Shown here: positions 32,062 through 47,716 of the stretch, piece by piece
How positions within the stretch are numbered: the first letter of the stretch is position 1
Layout of the letters: every line of letters begins with the position of its first letter
Source of the DNA: Adiantum capillus-veneris
Lineage: Eukaryota; Streptophyta; Polypodiopsida; Polypodiales; Pteridaceae
Assembly: GCA_014529385.2 (NCBI GenBank)
Contig: CM043953.1
Coordinates: forward strand, 112,408,549 to 112,472,548
Length of the DNA: 64,000 bases
Reading direction: 5' to 3'
The notes under the pieces: model-generated
The model's database searches: none
What the model was told of the DNA's origin: nothing
Seen by the model: only the letters and a program-made list of their open reading frames with translations
Position numbers and translations under genes: made by a program

Positions 32062-33843
32062 ATGGATTGGACGGAATTTCCCATTTTCACTGGGGTCAAA
32101 GATGCAGGAACCTGGCTGCAAGACTATGGGTTTTTCGTGCTGGAAAGGGGTTTGTCGAGTGAAGAAGGTGCGGTACAGGTGTTTCCTCTCCTGGTTCATG
32201 GTAAAGCGAGGCTATGGTTCGATGGCCTGCCTTATGAGGAAAAGGTGAATCATGAAGCACTGGAAGCGGCTTTTCGAAGAAAATATGTAGCAGAAGTGCA
32301 GTTGGATAAGGTAAAGAGAAGGCTGGACAATTTGAAGCAAGGCTTGGAAGCGGATTTTCAAGCGTTCCTATGGGAGTTTGAAGTCCTTTGGGGGAAGCTG
32401 ATAAAGGTAACTACTACTAAGAATGTTGGGTTTTTAAAAATGAGCAAGTTTTTGGATTGCTTGCATGAGGAAGTGCGTGATAAAGTGGAGATAGATGGCC
32501 TGGTGTCATACGAAGAAGTGGTGGCTATAGTGAAAGGGCGAACCAAGAAGATTCTCAAGAAGTGTGAAGCTAGACAGGGTTTGCCAGGTGTTCTTATGCC
32601 AAAGCAGGTTGATGCGAAGGTAGCCGAGCCAAGGATGGTGCGAAGAGAAGTGCATGTGCGAGAGGAACCGAGGGTTATGTGGTTCCAGAAAGACAGGATG
32701 GTTCCAATTCCGAGAATGCTACTAAGGGCGGCCCCAATTGTGGAGGATGCACATGTGATTCCAAATCGGGCAAAGGATATGCTGCCAAGTCAAGGTATGG
32801 TGGTTCAAGCTCCATTGAGTTGTGGTAAAGGTCAAAGAGTGCGGTTTGTAGATGACATTGAATGGATGAAGCTAGGGGAGATTCCTGAGCTTGAGACAAA
32901 GGAAGAGACTGTGTCGAGTGACAATAGCTCTATGGATACTGACACAAGTTGGGAGACTGATTCCTCTCAATCAAGGTATGATGAGTTTGATCTCTTGCAA
33001 GTGAGTGGAGATGCGGTGAATGCATGTGAAGAGCAAGGAGCAGTGAAAACCGTTATGCTCGATGGAGACCAAGTGGAGGAGCCCGAGCCTACAAGTGATG
33101 ATATGCAGGTGAAGGTGATGTGTGGTGCCATGTTAATGGCCATGTTGATGAAAGTGGCGGTGGAGTGTGCGGTAGTGGTACAACAGGTGTAGAGCTTTGC
33201 TAGGAGGGATGGAGCAACCTTTCCTAGGGAAGAAGATGAGGATAATGCAATAGAGAATGAGTTTCTCTCTTCCTTGATGGAGCATGATGCAGCAGTAGAG
33301 AAGATGCTTGAAGGGCATGTAATAGAAGCCGATAGGCAGGTGGTGTTAGTAGACCTTGCAGGGCCAATTGATGAGGGGGATCTTGATGATGTTGGGATTG
33401 AGTGCAATGCAGATGAGAAGGCAAGCATGGAGCCAAAGATAGAGGTGCTTCCTATGCAGCAAGTACACTCTGTGGTGGCAGAGAATACGGACTCCCAAAT
33501 TGTGTCCGAGCTTTCTAAAGGGATTTGTGAATGCTGGTTGAAAGAGATGCTGATAAAAGCGGCTGTACAGTGGGCTGTTGAGCAGGTACAGGATTTGCTG
33601 GGTGAGGATCTAGCTTTACATGGTTGGGAGGGTGGGTTAGGTATGTCAGGTATGTCAGGTCTGTTCGGTGCAAGCGATGGTGCAAGTATGTCTTTGGATG
33701 GTGAGCACGATGGTGCTCTATTTGGTGTCCTTGGAGGTGCTTTGTTGCGAGCGGGAAGTATTCCATGGGGTGCATGGAATAATAGAAGTATGCTACTGGC
33801 AGTTTGGGTATGCAGTTGGCTATGTGTTCTGGTATCGCATTAG
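32062..33843 (+). pseudogene. Element C gag
   Basis: One frame from ATG 32062 to TAG 33843, broken only by TAG 33190-33192; about 590 codons. Residues 1-180 form the retrotransposon gag capsid fold: P-I-F-T-G-V, G-T-W-L-Q-D-Y, A-R-L-W-F-D-G-L-P near 50-58 and F-R-R-K-Y. After about residue 270 the protein is acidic and Val/Met-rich, with no CCHC zinc knuckle. It is the only protein of the element. It could package C RNA or interfere with particles of a related autonomous element; inference. Confidence 0.85.
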
Positions 33844-34090
33844 GCAAGGAAGATGTTACATGTAGACGGAAGAGACCAGTACATGGTGTTTGACCCAGGC
33901 AGTTGATGACAGGTAAAGCAGGGGGGTGGGCAACCCGCATGAAGAAAGACAGCGGGTAGCAGATGCCAGGTTTTGTACATATGTTAGGTGGTTTTGTGGT
34001 GTACACAGAGTTTGTTTTGGTGGGGCAGTTTTTTTACTGCAATAAGCCTGTTTGTGGTTGAACATAAATGTTCAACAAGGGGGTGGGCAA
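33844..34090 (+). promoter_or_regulatory. Element C 3' untranslated region and polypurine tract
   Basis: Short non-coding stretch ending in the purine run ACAAGGGGGTGGGCAA (34075-34090) directly before TGATGG at 34091. Confidence 0.7.
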
Positions 34091-35853
34091 TGATGGTGCA
34101 GCCAAAGTTGGTCCGCACTGGGAAGCGTGCTATGAAGATCTATGGGTGCTAGCACGTGCATGGCAAAGGGCTAAAGTAGGAATGAAGGCCCTGGGCAAGC
34201 AGGTCATGGAAGAAATGTATATCTTATGCGGGTTTTTAGGTCAAAGAGGCTCCAGAAAGAGCCAATTGAAAAGACAGGCCAAAGTGTCTAAAGTGGAAGG
34301 AATGTGCCCTAACATAAATTGTTCCAGATGCTCTAGTAGTCTGTCTAGACGGCTCGTCAAACGGGGCTTCGGTGTGAAATATATGCCAGTCCGAACTTAG
34401 AAGGCTTTGCAGATGCCCAACGGACAAGCCAGGTACAGACAAGCGGCCAAAAGTGGGATCAATGGATAGGCATGAAGTGCTTGAGCTGGGAAGCATGCCG
34501 ATCTTTTTGGATTGTCAATCGGGGTCCGGATGTGCAAGTTATGGGCCGATGAACATTTATCGGGGGGCAGTTTTGACATTGTTTGACCGTCCCAGTGGAC
34601 ATGCCATGTGGAGGTCTCATATCCTCGCCAGGGTTCTAGAAGTGAGTTTGCGCTGTGTAGGGCCAGCCAAAAGTGACGACTCAACAATCGGATTTACATT
34701 GAACAAGATGCGGCTCAGCAAAGTGGGATGCAGTTTACAAGGAGGTGTGTACAAATGGTTTGGCCCATTTTTTCCTCGCTTCGGTTTTTCGGACTTGGAG
34801 TAGTCAAAGCGTGGCCGAGATGTGGCGAAACTCTTGAGGTTTGATGGTAGCGGGGTGAATCTACCTCGAGTTTTCAGCAAGCCTGTGCACATGCGAACAC
34901 TGGCCACATGGGAAGCTGGTGTTAAAATACCTATCCTTGGCTATAAATTGAAAGGGTGAAAAGGAAGGGTAAGCTGGAGATTTTTGATAAGCTAAATGAG
35001 AGTCCCAAAAAGCAAGGGCAGGGCGGGCTTTGGGGGGGGGGGGGGGGTAGAAAAGGAAAGGCTTGGGTTGAGAAGGCAGTGAAGCCCGTGCTAATGGTGG
35101 GAGCGTTTTTTTTATAAGTTTTAGGAAAAGAAGAAAAAGAGAGAGGGAGCATTTTCGAAGAAAGAAGGTTTTCTTTTTGCTGGGGAAGAAGGAGGAGGAA
35201 AATTGAAAATTGAGGAAAGAGAGAGACTTTGTGCGCTCGACATCAGCACACGTTGTCCGTGAAGGGGCTCGAAAGAGCGAGGGCCTTGTAGAAGAAGAAA
35301 CCAGCGAAGGCTGCCAAGAGAAAACGTTGCTGCCGATGGAAAGAAAAAGATGAATTTTCCCGCCGAGGTTTGTGCGGACGGATTCGGTTTGTCGATGGAG
35401 GTGTGTGCCCCTCTGTATAAAGCGGTGATGGTTATGGTGCGGCCTAGAGCAGACCGTGCGGATCTTTTACATAGTGTTTTTCATTGAGGGAAAGCTATCA
35501 TTGCCGGTTTTGGTGTCGTCTCTCTCCCTTTCCCCCCTTTCTTCTTTGCTCGTCTCCAAGGTGTGTGGTGCCGGTGTGTGTGAGCGCGTGCGTCCCCCGG
35601 GCCCCCTGTGTGTGAGAGAGAAAGAGAGAGAGGTGTCGAGTTGTGGAAGAGCTAGAAGCGGGCAAGATCGGTGTGATTGTTGTTTGGTGATTGTGCAAAG
35701 CGTGTGTACGTTGGACGAGCTGCAGGCGAGACCCTGCTAGAATGAGTTGCTTATTTTGAAGATGTTTTCAAGAGGATAGGGGTGATGTGAATACCCGAGC
35801 TATATAGGGGCAGTTGTTTGTGTGTCGGGTGTGTTCCCCATTCCCCCTCTCCA
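34091..35853 (+). repeat. Element C 3' LTR (1763 bp)
   Basis: TGATGGTGCAGC...CCCTCTCCA, preceded by a purine tract. 34355 onward matches the 5' LTR; the first 264 bp have counterparts in the relative F (for example a shared CTAGACGGCT/CCAGACGGCT segment). A run of about 15 G is at 35031-35047. Confidence 0.8.
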
Positions 35854-36425
35854 ACGTGTTGCCCCCGACGAGAGCTACGCGCCAATACCTACATTGCGCG
35901 CGTACGGTCCAGTTTTGCGAGCTCGACCTACGAGCTTCATCTAGTGATTCGGTGAGCATACGTTATCCGTTTTCTCATTTTAGCATATCCACGCATTCGC
36001 ATTGAGTAGAGCTACATATTAGGCACTTTAGTTTTTGGAAACGACGACCTGCAAGTTTCGACCAGACATCCTACGTGTTTTTGCACCAGGTGTTTTGTGT
36101 TGGGATTTTGGTTCATGGACCTTAGGGAGAGCAACCTATTGGTGTTAGTAGGGTCTCTTCAAGTTCTGTGGCGTTTCGAGACTGTTTAATGGGTATTCGG
36201 CTCTAAAAAGTGTTGCAGGAAATCTCTTCGTATGCACTCTTGAAGGCTGTAGCTTAGACATTGGGTAGAGACATCTGTAGGAATTAATCGAGAGTCGGTC
36301 GAGTGTAGATTGACACCCTACGCTTGCTTCCACACGCCTCCGGGTCGAGCTTCGTCCTTAGCTGACAAATCTTGTTAGGTGAGTTCTCGTTGTGCTGACG
36401 CCCGTCGCGACGTATCCGTCCAACA
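35854..36425 (+). repeat. Element A 3' LTR, right fragment
   Basis: Matches positions 388-958 of the 5' LTR and ends GTCCAACA. It includes the dyad half-site GACATCCTAC at 36065. Together with the left fragment it frames element C. Confidence 0.87.
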
Positions 36426-36570
36426 GCAATCACCAGATCTGCGCTCATGGAAGCTTGAAAGGCATTCCCAAGCTTGAGGAAAGAGTGTATTGCAAGTGTA
36501 TATAGTTATTTGTTGCCATACTTGCAGGAAAAATGCAGATTTTCATTTTCGGAGGTCATTTTTCAAGCCC

Positions 36571-36910
36571 CAAAAACAGTGTTTTTTGCATAACTTTTGC
36601 ATACGGAATGCGATTTATGTAAGGTCAGGGTGTAACCTGAGGTTTTGGCACGGTCCGTATGCAATGGTGCTGTCCATTTGAGCTGATTTTGACCTCTGAA
36701 ATTTCTGCAACAGCAGCAAGTTTTCGCTACATTTTTGGGCCGAAAACAATGTTTTTGGCATATCTTGCACACTCAGACTTAGATCTATATGATCTAGGGG
36801 TCTACCCCAGGGTTTGTCAAAGTTCCGGATGCAATGGTGATATCTGAGTTTCAAAATTTCGAACTCTAAAGTTTCTGCAGCAACTTGCATTTTTTTTGAG
36901 ACACAAAAAT
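36571..36910. repeat. Two diverged 170-bp tandem repeats
   Basis: Landmarks recur exactly 170 bp apart: the A-rich start at 36571 and 36741, and CAATGGTG at 36662 and 36832. Sequence such as TTTCTGCA/GCAGCAA ends both units. Minus-strand ORFs across them are repeat shadows. Confidence 0.75.
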
Positions 36911-38327
36911 GTGCCGTGACTATTGACTTGCTGGCTGGTCTCTGTTGGGTTCATTGCCCTCTGTGGCAGTTGATCCACCAGCTTCAGAGTCTGAGGGTGG
37001 GGAAGGAGGAAAATTATCATCATCATCAGGTTTGCCTGCCGGATTGTCCTCCCCTACCTCATCATGTTCTTCTTCCCTCTTAGACTCCTCATCATCGGGA
37101 TCATTTTGCTTATTGATATAATCTATGATGGCCTGATATACTAAGGTTGTGCTGTATTCAGAGAGATTTTCTTGTAGATCACTCTACATAGTCTCCATGA
37201 GTGCCTTCAAATTGTCCATATACAAAGTGACACTGACATTTCCTTGTGGGTTCAAAATACCAACAAGGTTATTATAGCTATTTCTCTCTATCTGGAATCT
37301 ATCAGCATCTCTTGAGGCTGATTCCTTGTCTTCATTTAACTGCCAATTTTTTGTTTTGAGCTTGGACAACTTTGCTTGCAACTCCTTAATTGTTCTTGCT
37401 GATGACTGATTTTCAAAAATACCATGCCAAAGAGACTGTGTTATCCCATCCTTTTGAAGTTTGTGAATCTACCATTCGCTACTTTCCAATTCTTCTTTCA
37501 GCTTAGATACTTCTTCATTGGAAGCTGACGCATCCATCATCTGTCCTAAGGAATTGACAATGGTGTTGAGTCAGATTGAATTGGCTCATAAACCATAACG
37601 AGATCTATGTATGGCAATGCTGCCAAATCTGTTTTTGAAGAATTATTTGACCTTTGAGAAGGTTATGCTGTAGTTGCTGCAATCAATCCTTCTTGGTTAC
37701 GGATAAATACATTTCGCTGAAAAGAACTTTGGTGGCTGAGCTGGCAGGTGCTGGGTCCTTTCCTTTGTCATTATTAACTGCCATTTGTTCAGTGCTTGGC
37801 ATTTCTTGCTGGCCTTTTCCAGTGCTGATCTCTACAGGTGTTACTGAAGTTTGGTCTGTTGAGGATTTTTCAGTGGGCAAGGGCTTGACCTGACTCTTTA
37901 GTTGCTTGAATAGATCAGTACTCTTTGCCAACATAATCCTTGGTTTCTTTGAAGCAGCAAACTCCACCTATGTGGCCTTCCTCTTCTGTCTAGGTAGGGC
38001 CAATTGATTGCATGGAGCCTCTTTGTATGAAGATAGCTCTACATTGTTAGTGGCTAGAATGGGCTTTGGACTCCAAGCCATCTTTACTTGAAAAGAGGCT
38101 TCTGGAGTAGTTGCCTAGTATAGAAATTTCCATACATACCAAGCCAACCTCCAATACATTTTGAGATTTTAGCTTGGCAGTCTACTGTAACACATTATGA
38201 GACAAGACTTTCTATAGGCTAAGGGGATGTCCAGTCCTGCTACTACAACCCCTTGTGCACCAGCCTTCCTTTTCTTTTTGGTTGCTTTATCCTCCTTCAG
38301 AGCCAGACTTATCTGCTCTTTAGACGC
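36911..38327 (-). pseudogene. D coiled-coil 3' ORF remnant
   Basis: Minus-strand segments in several frames: 38327-38169 basic (K-K-K-R-K near its middle), 37967-37683 Lys/Thr/Ser-rich, 37381-37184 coiled coil (L-K-T-K-N-W-Q-L-N-E-D-K-E-S) and a final acidic Asp-rich tail to about 36920. Stops and frameshifts separate them. E's LTR interrupts the start at 38327. Likely a structural ORF of an Athila/Tat-like element; no catalytic motif. Confidence 0.5.
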
Positions 38328-39475
38328 TGTGAGCGGGATGGAAACACAAACAACGCCTCTATAATCACTTGACACACACTCTTGGGATGATACACACACA
38401 CTATGAGGCACCACTCACCTTACACAATCCACGTGACCGAGACAGGGAACACATCGATGGAGTTAGAGGAGAGAGACTATCCATTCGCCCACTCCACACA
38501 GAGATACACACACACACACACACACACGCCCAAAAAAATCAGCTCAAAAGAGGAGATTCTCTTATGTTTAGATACAATTGAGCTTGGGCCAACACCAATG
38601 GGGCAAATAGCTCACACAATATGGGTAAAATATGCCAGATACAATCACAATTTGGAGCAGAAGATTCGCTCATAGGAGAAACTTATACAGCCAAAACAAC
38701 AGAAAAACAGTGAGGAAATTGGCAAAATGGATAGTTCCATCATGTCCAGAAAGGCCCAAAACCCCAGTCTACAATGTCAAAGTGCTCAAATCTGACCTCG
38801 GATGAGCAGTTTATGACCAAAATAGGCTCCAAACACAACAAAAACTTAGTTGCGGCTGTTCCTCCTATTCTCTCCACGTTTTTTCTGGAATTCTCTCAGG
38901 TTTTTTAGCTCCCACACGTATCTTTATTATTTGGGCACCTTTGGCCTTTTAGTTGACCTCAAGAGGACCCCGAACAGGCCAAAAAGTGGCCTTGCAGTGC
39001 ATAGTTGTCACCCTGCTGCATCCATCCGCACACCTGGCACTCAAATTTTTCCAATAATGCATGCCGCAATCACGTGAAGTGGCCAAAAAATACGATTCTC
39101 ATGATGACCTTTTTGCATAATTATCACAAGAAAACACCCACGTTGTGTCCGTACTTATCCACGTGCAAATATTGACCCCATTCGACCTCCTGACGCCACT
39201 AGATGCCATCTGACGCACCTGCTTGCCTCATGTCGTCGGCCTGCGGATAGCTTCCTTGAGAATTTTTATGCATTACCAAATCCTCATCATCATAGAGAAA
39301 ACACAGTGGTACTGGTGATAGTGAAAATTGATTCACTATGTACACCCTGCCCTACTTGTACACATGTGGGTCCCACGTAACGACCTGGCTCTTGAAAATG
39401 GGCAATCCTTTATTCAATGCACCATGCATGTGTATGTACATATGTGCAATCCCTTGCTCCAAAAAACCTTTAACA
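38328..39475 (-). repeat. E 3' LTR (1148 bp, element I family)
   Basis: On the minus strand TGTTAAAGG...CCGCTCACA; closely matches I's 3' LTR (59839-60982, 1144 bp) end to end, including the last 32 bp absent from I's 5' LTR. A CA microsatellite lies at 38507-38527. A purine tract (39476-39497) precedes it. Confidence 0.88.
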
Positions 39476-39503
39476 TAGTTTTCCTATCCCCTAGCCTGCT
39501 AGA

Positions 39504-40770
39504 TCATTCATGATCAGCAGTAGAAAAAAGAGATATGAGACTCGCCGCGTCACAGGTCTCCTCATCCCTCACAGACATTACTTGTTCTACAGACAGCTCA
39601 TCTTGCTCCACCATCATCAATCTAGCATGATACAATTTAAGATGCAATCCATTTACCCTTGACTTATGTAGAATCCCATCCAGTCTAGCCAACTGATATG
39701 TACCATTGGGAAAACACTCCACTACCTTGAAAGGGCCTTCCCACTTAATTTGAAACTTCTTTTGGAATGTCTTGTCCAGCTTACTGTTGTGGCACAAAAC
39801 CAAGTCATGCTTTTTGATACCCTTACTTTTGACCTTTTCATTTATCTTTTCCAAAACCTTATCTTGCATCTATCCATAATATTCCAATGCACTCATCCTA
39901 TCCAGCTGAGACTCTTGTAACTGTAAGAGCCTCTCTTTGAATGCATCACTGCCCAAGAAACTTCTCTAACATCTTGACCGCAGGCAACTCTACTTCCACA
40001 AGCAATAGCGCTTCCTTTCCATATACCAACTGAAATGGAGTAAACCATGTACCTATCTTCATCAAAGTACGGTAAGCCCATAATGCACTAGGCAATTCCA
40101 TATCCCAATTCTTTCCTTGGTACTCTGTCACTTTCGAAAGAATTTGTACCAACTCACCATTGAATCTTTCATTTAAGACATTACATTGTGGGTAATAAGG
40201 AGTGGTATGATGGTGCCTAATCTTCATATTTTCGCATACGAAGTCTAAAAGTTTAGCTCTAAATCCTGGCCCCTTATCCAAAAGTAGCTCCAACGGCACC
40301 CCAAACTTGCAACATATTTCATCGTACACAAATTTTTCCACATCCTTTGCAGTGATTTGTTTTACTGCTATAGCCTCTACCAATCTAGAGAGATAGTCCA
40401 CTATAGTCAAAATATAGATTTTGCCCCTGCTTGTGATAGGTAACGGGCCTATTGCATCAATCCCCCACTTTTCCAACACATCACACGCCATAATGATTTT
40501 TCGTAGCTTTGGCTTCAACTCTCTCTTCCCAAATGCTTGACACCTATTGCAAGACCTACACCAATGGTGAACATCCTTATGCACACTAGGCCATACATAC
40601 CCTTCTTGCAAGATCTTATGCAAGGTGATCTTTAGAGCAAAATGTCCGCCACATGCGCCTTCATGATTCTCTTCCAACACTCTATAAAGCTCCTCCCACC
40701 AAGGTACATGTCTCAACACGAGATCAGACCCTTTCATGTATCAGACATCACCTACCAATTTGTACCTGGA
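39504..40770 (-). pseudogene. E integrase
   Basis: Zinc module E-N-H-E-G-A-C-G-G-H-F ... C-R-S-C-N-R-C-Q. Catalytic Asp in I-V-D-Y-L-S-R, Asp in L-D-K-G-P-G-F and Glu in L-N-E-R-F-N-G-E are all present. The C-terminal SH3-like part has K-W-E-G-P-F-K-V-V-E and ends in T-A-D-H-E just before the polypurine tract. A frameshift lies between 39869 and 39946, and a stop near 40740. Confidence 0.88.
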
Positions 40771-40776
40771 TGCTCT

Positions 40777-41138
40777 TCACACAAAACCATACTTCTTAGA
40801 CTTGTGAATGTCCTTCAGAATGATTCCTGCTAGAAAAAACTCCTCTTCTTGAGCCAAATTTTCCTGGCCATGATAAAGAGGTAAATTGATCCTTAACACA
40901 AATAGCTCCCCAATCATGCTTTGAGCTGCTTCATGTGCCTCTCCATTTAGAGCACGTTCAATGTGTCTGATGCTCCATGCCTCAAACTTTTTTAGCAGGC
41001 CTTTATTTCTGAAACACATTTCCTTCAATGAGGTGTTCTTACTCTTCCACACACCCAGCACTTGCTTCACAACTAACAAGGCATCACCTTTTATGCTCAT
41101 TCTCCTAATCCCCTGCTTCAAACAAATGTGTAATCCGG
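40777..41138 (-). pseudogene. E archaeal-type RNase H fragment
   Basis: G-L-H-I-C-L-K-Q-G-I, I-K-G-D-A-L-L-V-V-K-Q-V, F-E-A-W-S-I-R-H-I-E-R-A-L-N-G-E-A-H match the plant RVT_3/RNase HI fold that Tat elements carry in addition to the normal RNase H. The first strand with its catalytic Asp is missing because the sequence starts at the F LTR junction. It sits directly upstream of integrase, as in Tat elements. Confidence 0.75.
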
Positions 41139-42980
41139 TGGAGAGGGGGAATAGGAAACACACCCAGCACAAAAAATATTTGCCTCTCTATAGCCCAGGG
41201 ACTCCACAGCACCCCTAACCTCTTAAATAACACCTTCAAATTGGCTAATTTGCACTAACAACTCCGCTTTAGCATACAAAACAACTATCTCACACCTTGC
41301 AGAAAACACCTCACAACACAAATGCACCCATAGTGCTCAACTCACCCTTTCCGTCTCACAAAACACTCCTAATCTGCCCTCTTGGTAGCACCTTTCAAGC
41401 TGCAGGCAAACCCTCTACAAGCAATGGCCAATACACGAAGAGGGAGAGAAAAGGAGGGGAATGGGGAGAAGCAACACAAGAGATTGGCGCAAATGAGTGC
41501 CATTATTGCATAGTGAGTAGTACAATCAAGTATGCAGCTTCCATGGCAAGCTTAGCAACACACAACCTTCAAGCTTCCACTCACACACTGAGACAAAAAA
41601 GCCCTCAAAATTTTTGCATTTACAACCTTTTATAGGAGTGCCTCTATGAGGTCCAAAAGAAGAAAAAAGGATGAGTTTCTTCTCCCATAGCCTTCACTTA
41701 GAGCTTCTTTTAGAATTTGATTGCATTGCCAACACTTGGCATAGTTCATTTTTGGAAAGAATTCCATGGTGTGCACATTGGTCCTTCCCCTTTGGCCGCC
41801 CGGCTTGCCTCTTGGGCCTTTGAGTGTCCTTGGCCTTGCCTTTAACTGCCCCATCATCACCTCTCTGCAGCGGGACCCCTCCCCTATCGAGGCAATAGCG
41901 ATGTCCCTATTTGGGGGGGGGGGTACACGGGCCCTTAGTTTCCACGTCATCACTATGAAACTCCATCCCACGCGAGCGCCCACGGGCGCGCCACCTCCCT
42001 GCACCACCAAACCGCCGCGCGCAGCGCCTGGCAGGGCCCCCCACACGCACGCCATCGCCATGGGAGGAGAGCTCCCCTCTCTCTCCCCTCCTTTGTATCA
42101 ATGGGGAGCCATGATCCACCCTATATACTGCGGCCACTGGTCCTTCTGTTGCGCATATGGGATATTAGCTCGGCCACGTGGCAGCTCCACATTGACTTGC
42201 ACCCCAAGGTTCATAAACCCCTTTAAAAAAGTATAGAAAAAAACTTTTTATTTTGGTCCTCTTCCCCCAGCTCCCATTCTTTGCTCTAAGGTTGGACTGC
42301 CACGTTGTAACAACCTACTGAAACTCCATCTTCACAGCTCCAACCACACTCTCTGTCTCTGCATTTTGATTCATCGGCACCCTCGAACCAAGGCTTTCAA
42401 AAAGTGAAAAAATCATCTACAACCAACTTTGGACAAAGGCACCCAAACTTCCGACTGCTGTAACTCCTTGCTCCGGACTCCGTTTGACATGCAGCCACTT
42501 CTTGCTGGCTCCGTATGATGCACACCCTACTCAAGACCTTCACCAGTGCTCAAAAGATTCCAGAGGGCACATTCTCCAATGCGGCCAAGTGGGCTTAGAC
42601 CCGGCCCCTAGAAAAACTTCAAATGATCATATCTTGCAAACCATGGCTCCGATCCACAATCCAAAAAGACACATAGGTTCCATGAATTGATCTCTACACA
42701 TCTGTACCTCGACTTCCCCTTGGACCACCTGTCCCCAGCTGCCTTGTCCGGCAAGAATCTGCAAACCACTAAAACTTCAACCTTCAATAACTTGGGCCCC
42801 GTAGCTTGGTTTGATGAGCCGTCTGGACTTGATCCTTCAGCACTTCAAGCTCGTCATTCTTGGACCCAAAAGCTGCACTTTGCATCTCCTTCACCTGCTT
42901 CCCCAATTAGCCCATTATGGAGCCTTCCTTGGCCTATAAGCCACATCATGCATACAATTCCGCTGCTACCTGCCAAACCA
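41139..42980 (-). repeat. F: LTR of the element C/K family
   Basis: On the minus strand it ends CCCCCTCTCCA like C and K. It contains CTTTTTGGATTGT and the segment CCAGACGGCT shared with C's LTR, and TATAAAA (41628-41634 on + as TTTTATA) within a context like K's (CCTATAAAAGG). The TGGTTTGG start at 42980 is a guess that gives about 1.84 kb, near C's 1.76 kb. Its 3' end joins E's RNase H with no primer site between. A G run is at 41916-41926. Confidence 0.65.
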
Positions 42981-46071
<3,091 letters not shown>

Positions 46072-46450
46072 AAAATATAATGAGTCGAGCGGCTTGATGC
46101 TAGATGGCGGAGGTATCTGCAATTGTTACGTCTCAAGGGGGAGTCTAGGTGACAAAACTGAGCGTAAAGTTGGTGGTGATGTGCGGCTCTCAAAGTGGAA
46201 GGCACCATGAAGTAGTGGTTGAGATAGTATGGCAGGGCGGCTACTATGCCTACCAAAGATGATACGAAAACTATACTGCACATTATGCAGGTGTGGCCGA
46301 AAAATGAGAAGGCCAGTAGTCCATCGTTATTGCCATGCAAAAGTAAAACTTGCGGTGGTTGGGGAGTGTAGATGGTGGAGTGTCTCTCCATCACCAGCAT
46401 GGGGGTTGTAAGGGAGAGAGAGTGAGTGAGGTCGACTTAGAGACAAATTA

Positions 46451-47703
<1,253 letters not shown>

Positions 47704-47715
47704 GCTCTGATACCA
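47704..47715 (-). promoter_or_regulatory. G primer-binding site, initiator-Met type
   Basis: On the minus strand TGGTATCAGAGC, the classic plant tRNA-iMet primer site, one base from the LTR end. Confidence 0.85.
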
Positions 47716-47716
47716 C

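Larger units (their letters stand above)
30443..35853 (+). mobile_element. Element C: gag-only LTR retrotransposon nested in element A's 3' LTR
   Basis: LTR-gag-LTR with no protease, RT, RNase H or integrase between 31949 and 34090. The architecture matches the non-autonomous TR-GAG class. The 3' LTR (34091-35853) is complete; the 5' LTR lacks its first 264 bp. LTRs are about 94 percent alike by eye, so C is younger than A. F and K are relatives with similar LTRs and, for K, a similar gag start. No target duplication survives because of a junction deletion. Confidence 0.85.
34..36425 (+). mobile_element. Element A: giant Ty3/gypsy LTR retrotransposon, interrupted by elements B and C
   Basis: Both outer ends are LTR sequence (TGTTAGAAGC at 34; GTCCAACA ending 958 and again at 36425). 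Inside, in order: tRNA-Asp-like primer site, gag, protease, RT, RNase H, integrase, second protease, long non-coding block, coiled-coil 3' ORF, polypurine tract and 3' LTR. Removing B (12,139 bp plus one 5-bp target copy) and C (about 5.4 kb) leaves about 18.8 kb, very large for Ty3/gypsy. Primer type and an ORF between pol and the 3' LTR resemble the Athila/Tat group. No matching target duplication is visible: the left flank is CCAAC and the right flank GCAAT, so they have decayed or the ends were rearranged. All coding parts are broken. Confidence 0.85.
36426..38327 (-). mobile_element. D: remnant of a retroelement 3' region
   Basis: Lies between element A's end and E's LTR. The minus strand encodes coiled-coil ORF fragments (36911-38327) followed by an AT-rich region with a 170-bp tandem repeat. 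No LTR or pol of its own is seen. Position and composition resemble the 3' ORF of element A, but similarity is only in kind. Confidence 0.5.
38328..41138 (-). mobile_element. E: truncated Tat-like retrotransposon (RNase H, integrase, 3' LTR)
   Basis: On the minus strand: fragment of an archaeal-type RNase H, integrase, polypurine tract, then an LTR of the same family as element I. Everything 5' of the RNase H (own LTR, gag, protease, RT) is gone. Upstream, the RNase H abuts the 3' end of a different LTR (F). E and I integrases are about 90 percent alike. Confidence 0.8.

Noticed and set aside
34..36430. Target-site duplication for element A
   Set aside because: CCAAC on the left and GCAAT on the right match at only three of five bases; I do not claim it.
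41630..42236. Pro/Ala and Gly/Arg-rich ORFs on both strands
   Set aside because: They lie inside a GC-rich part of LTR F and have no family resemblance.
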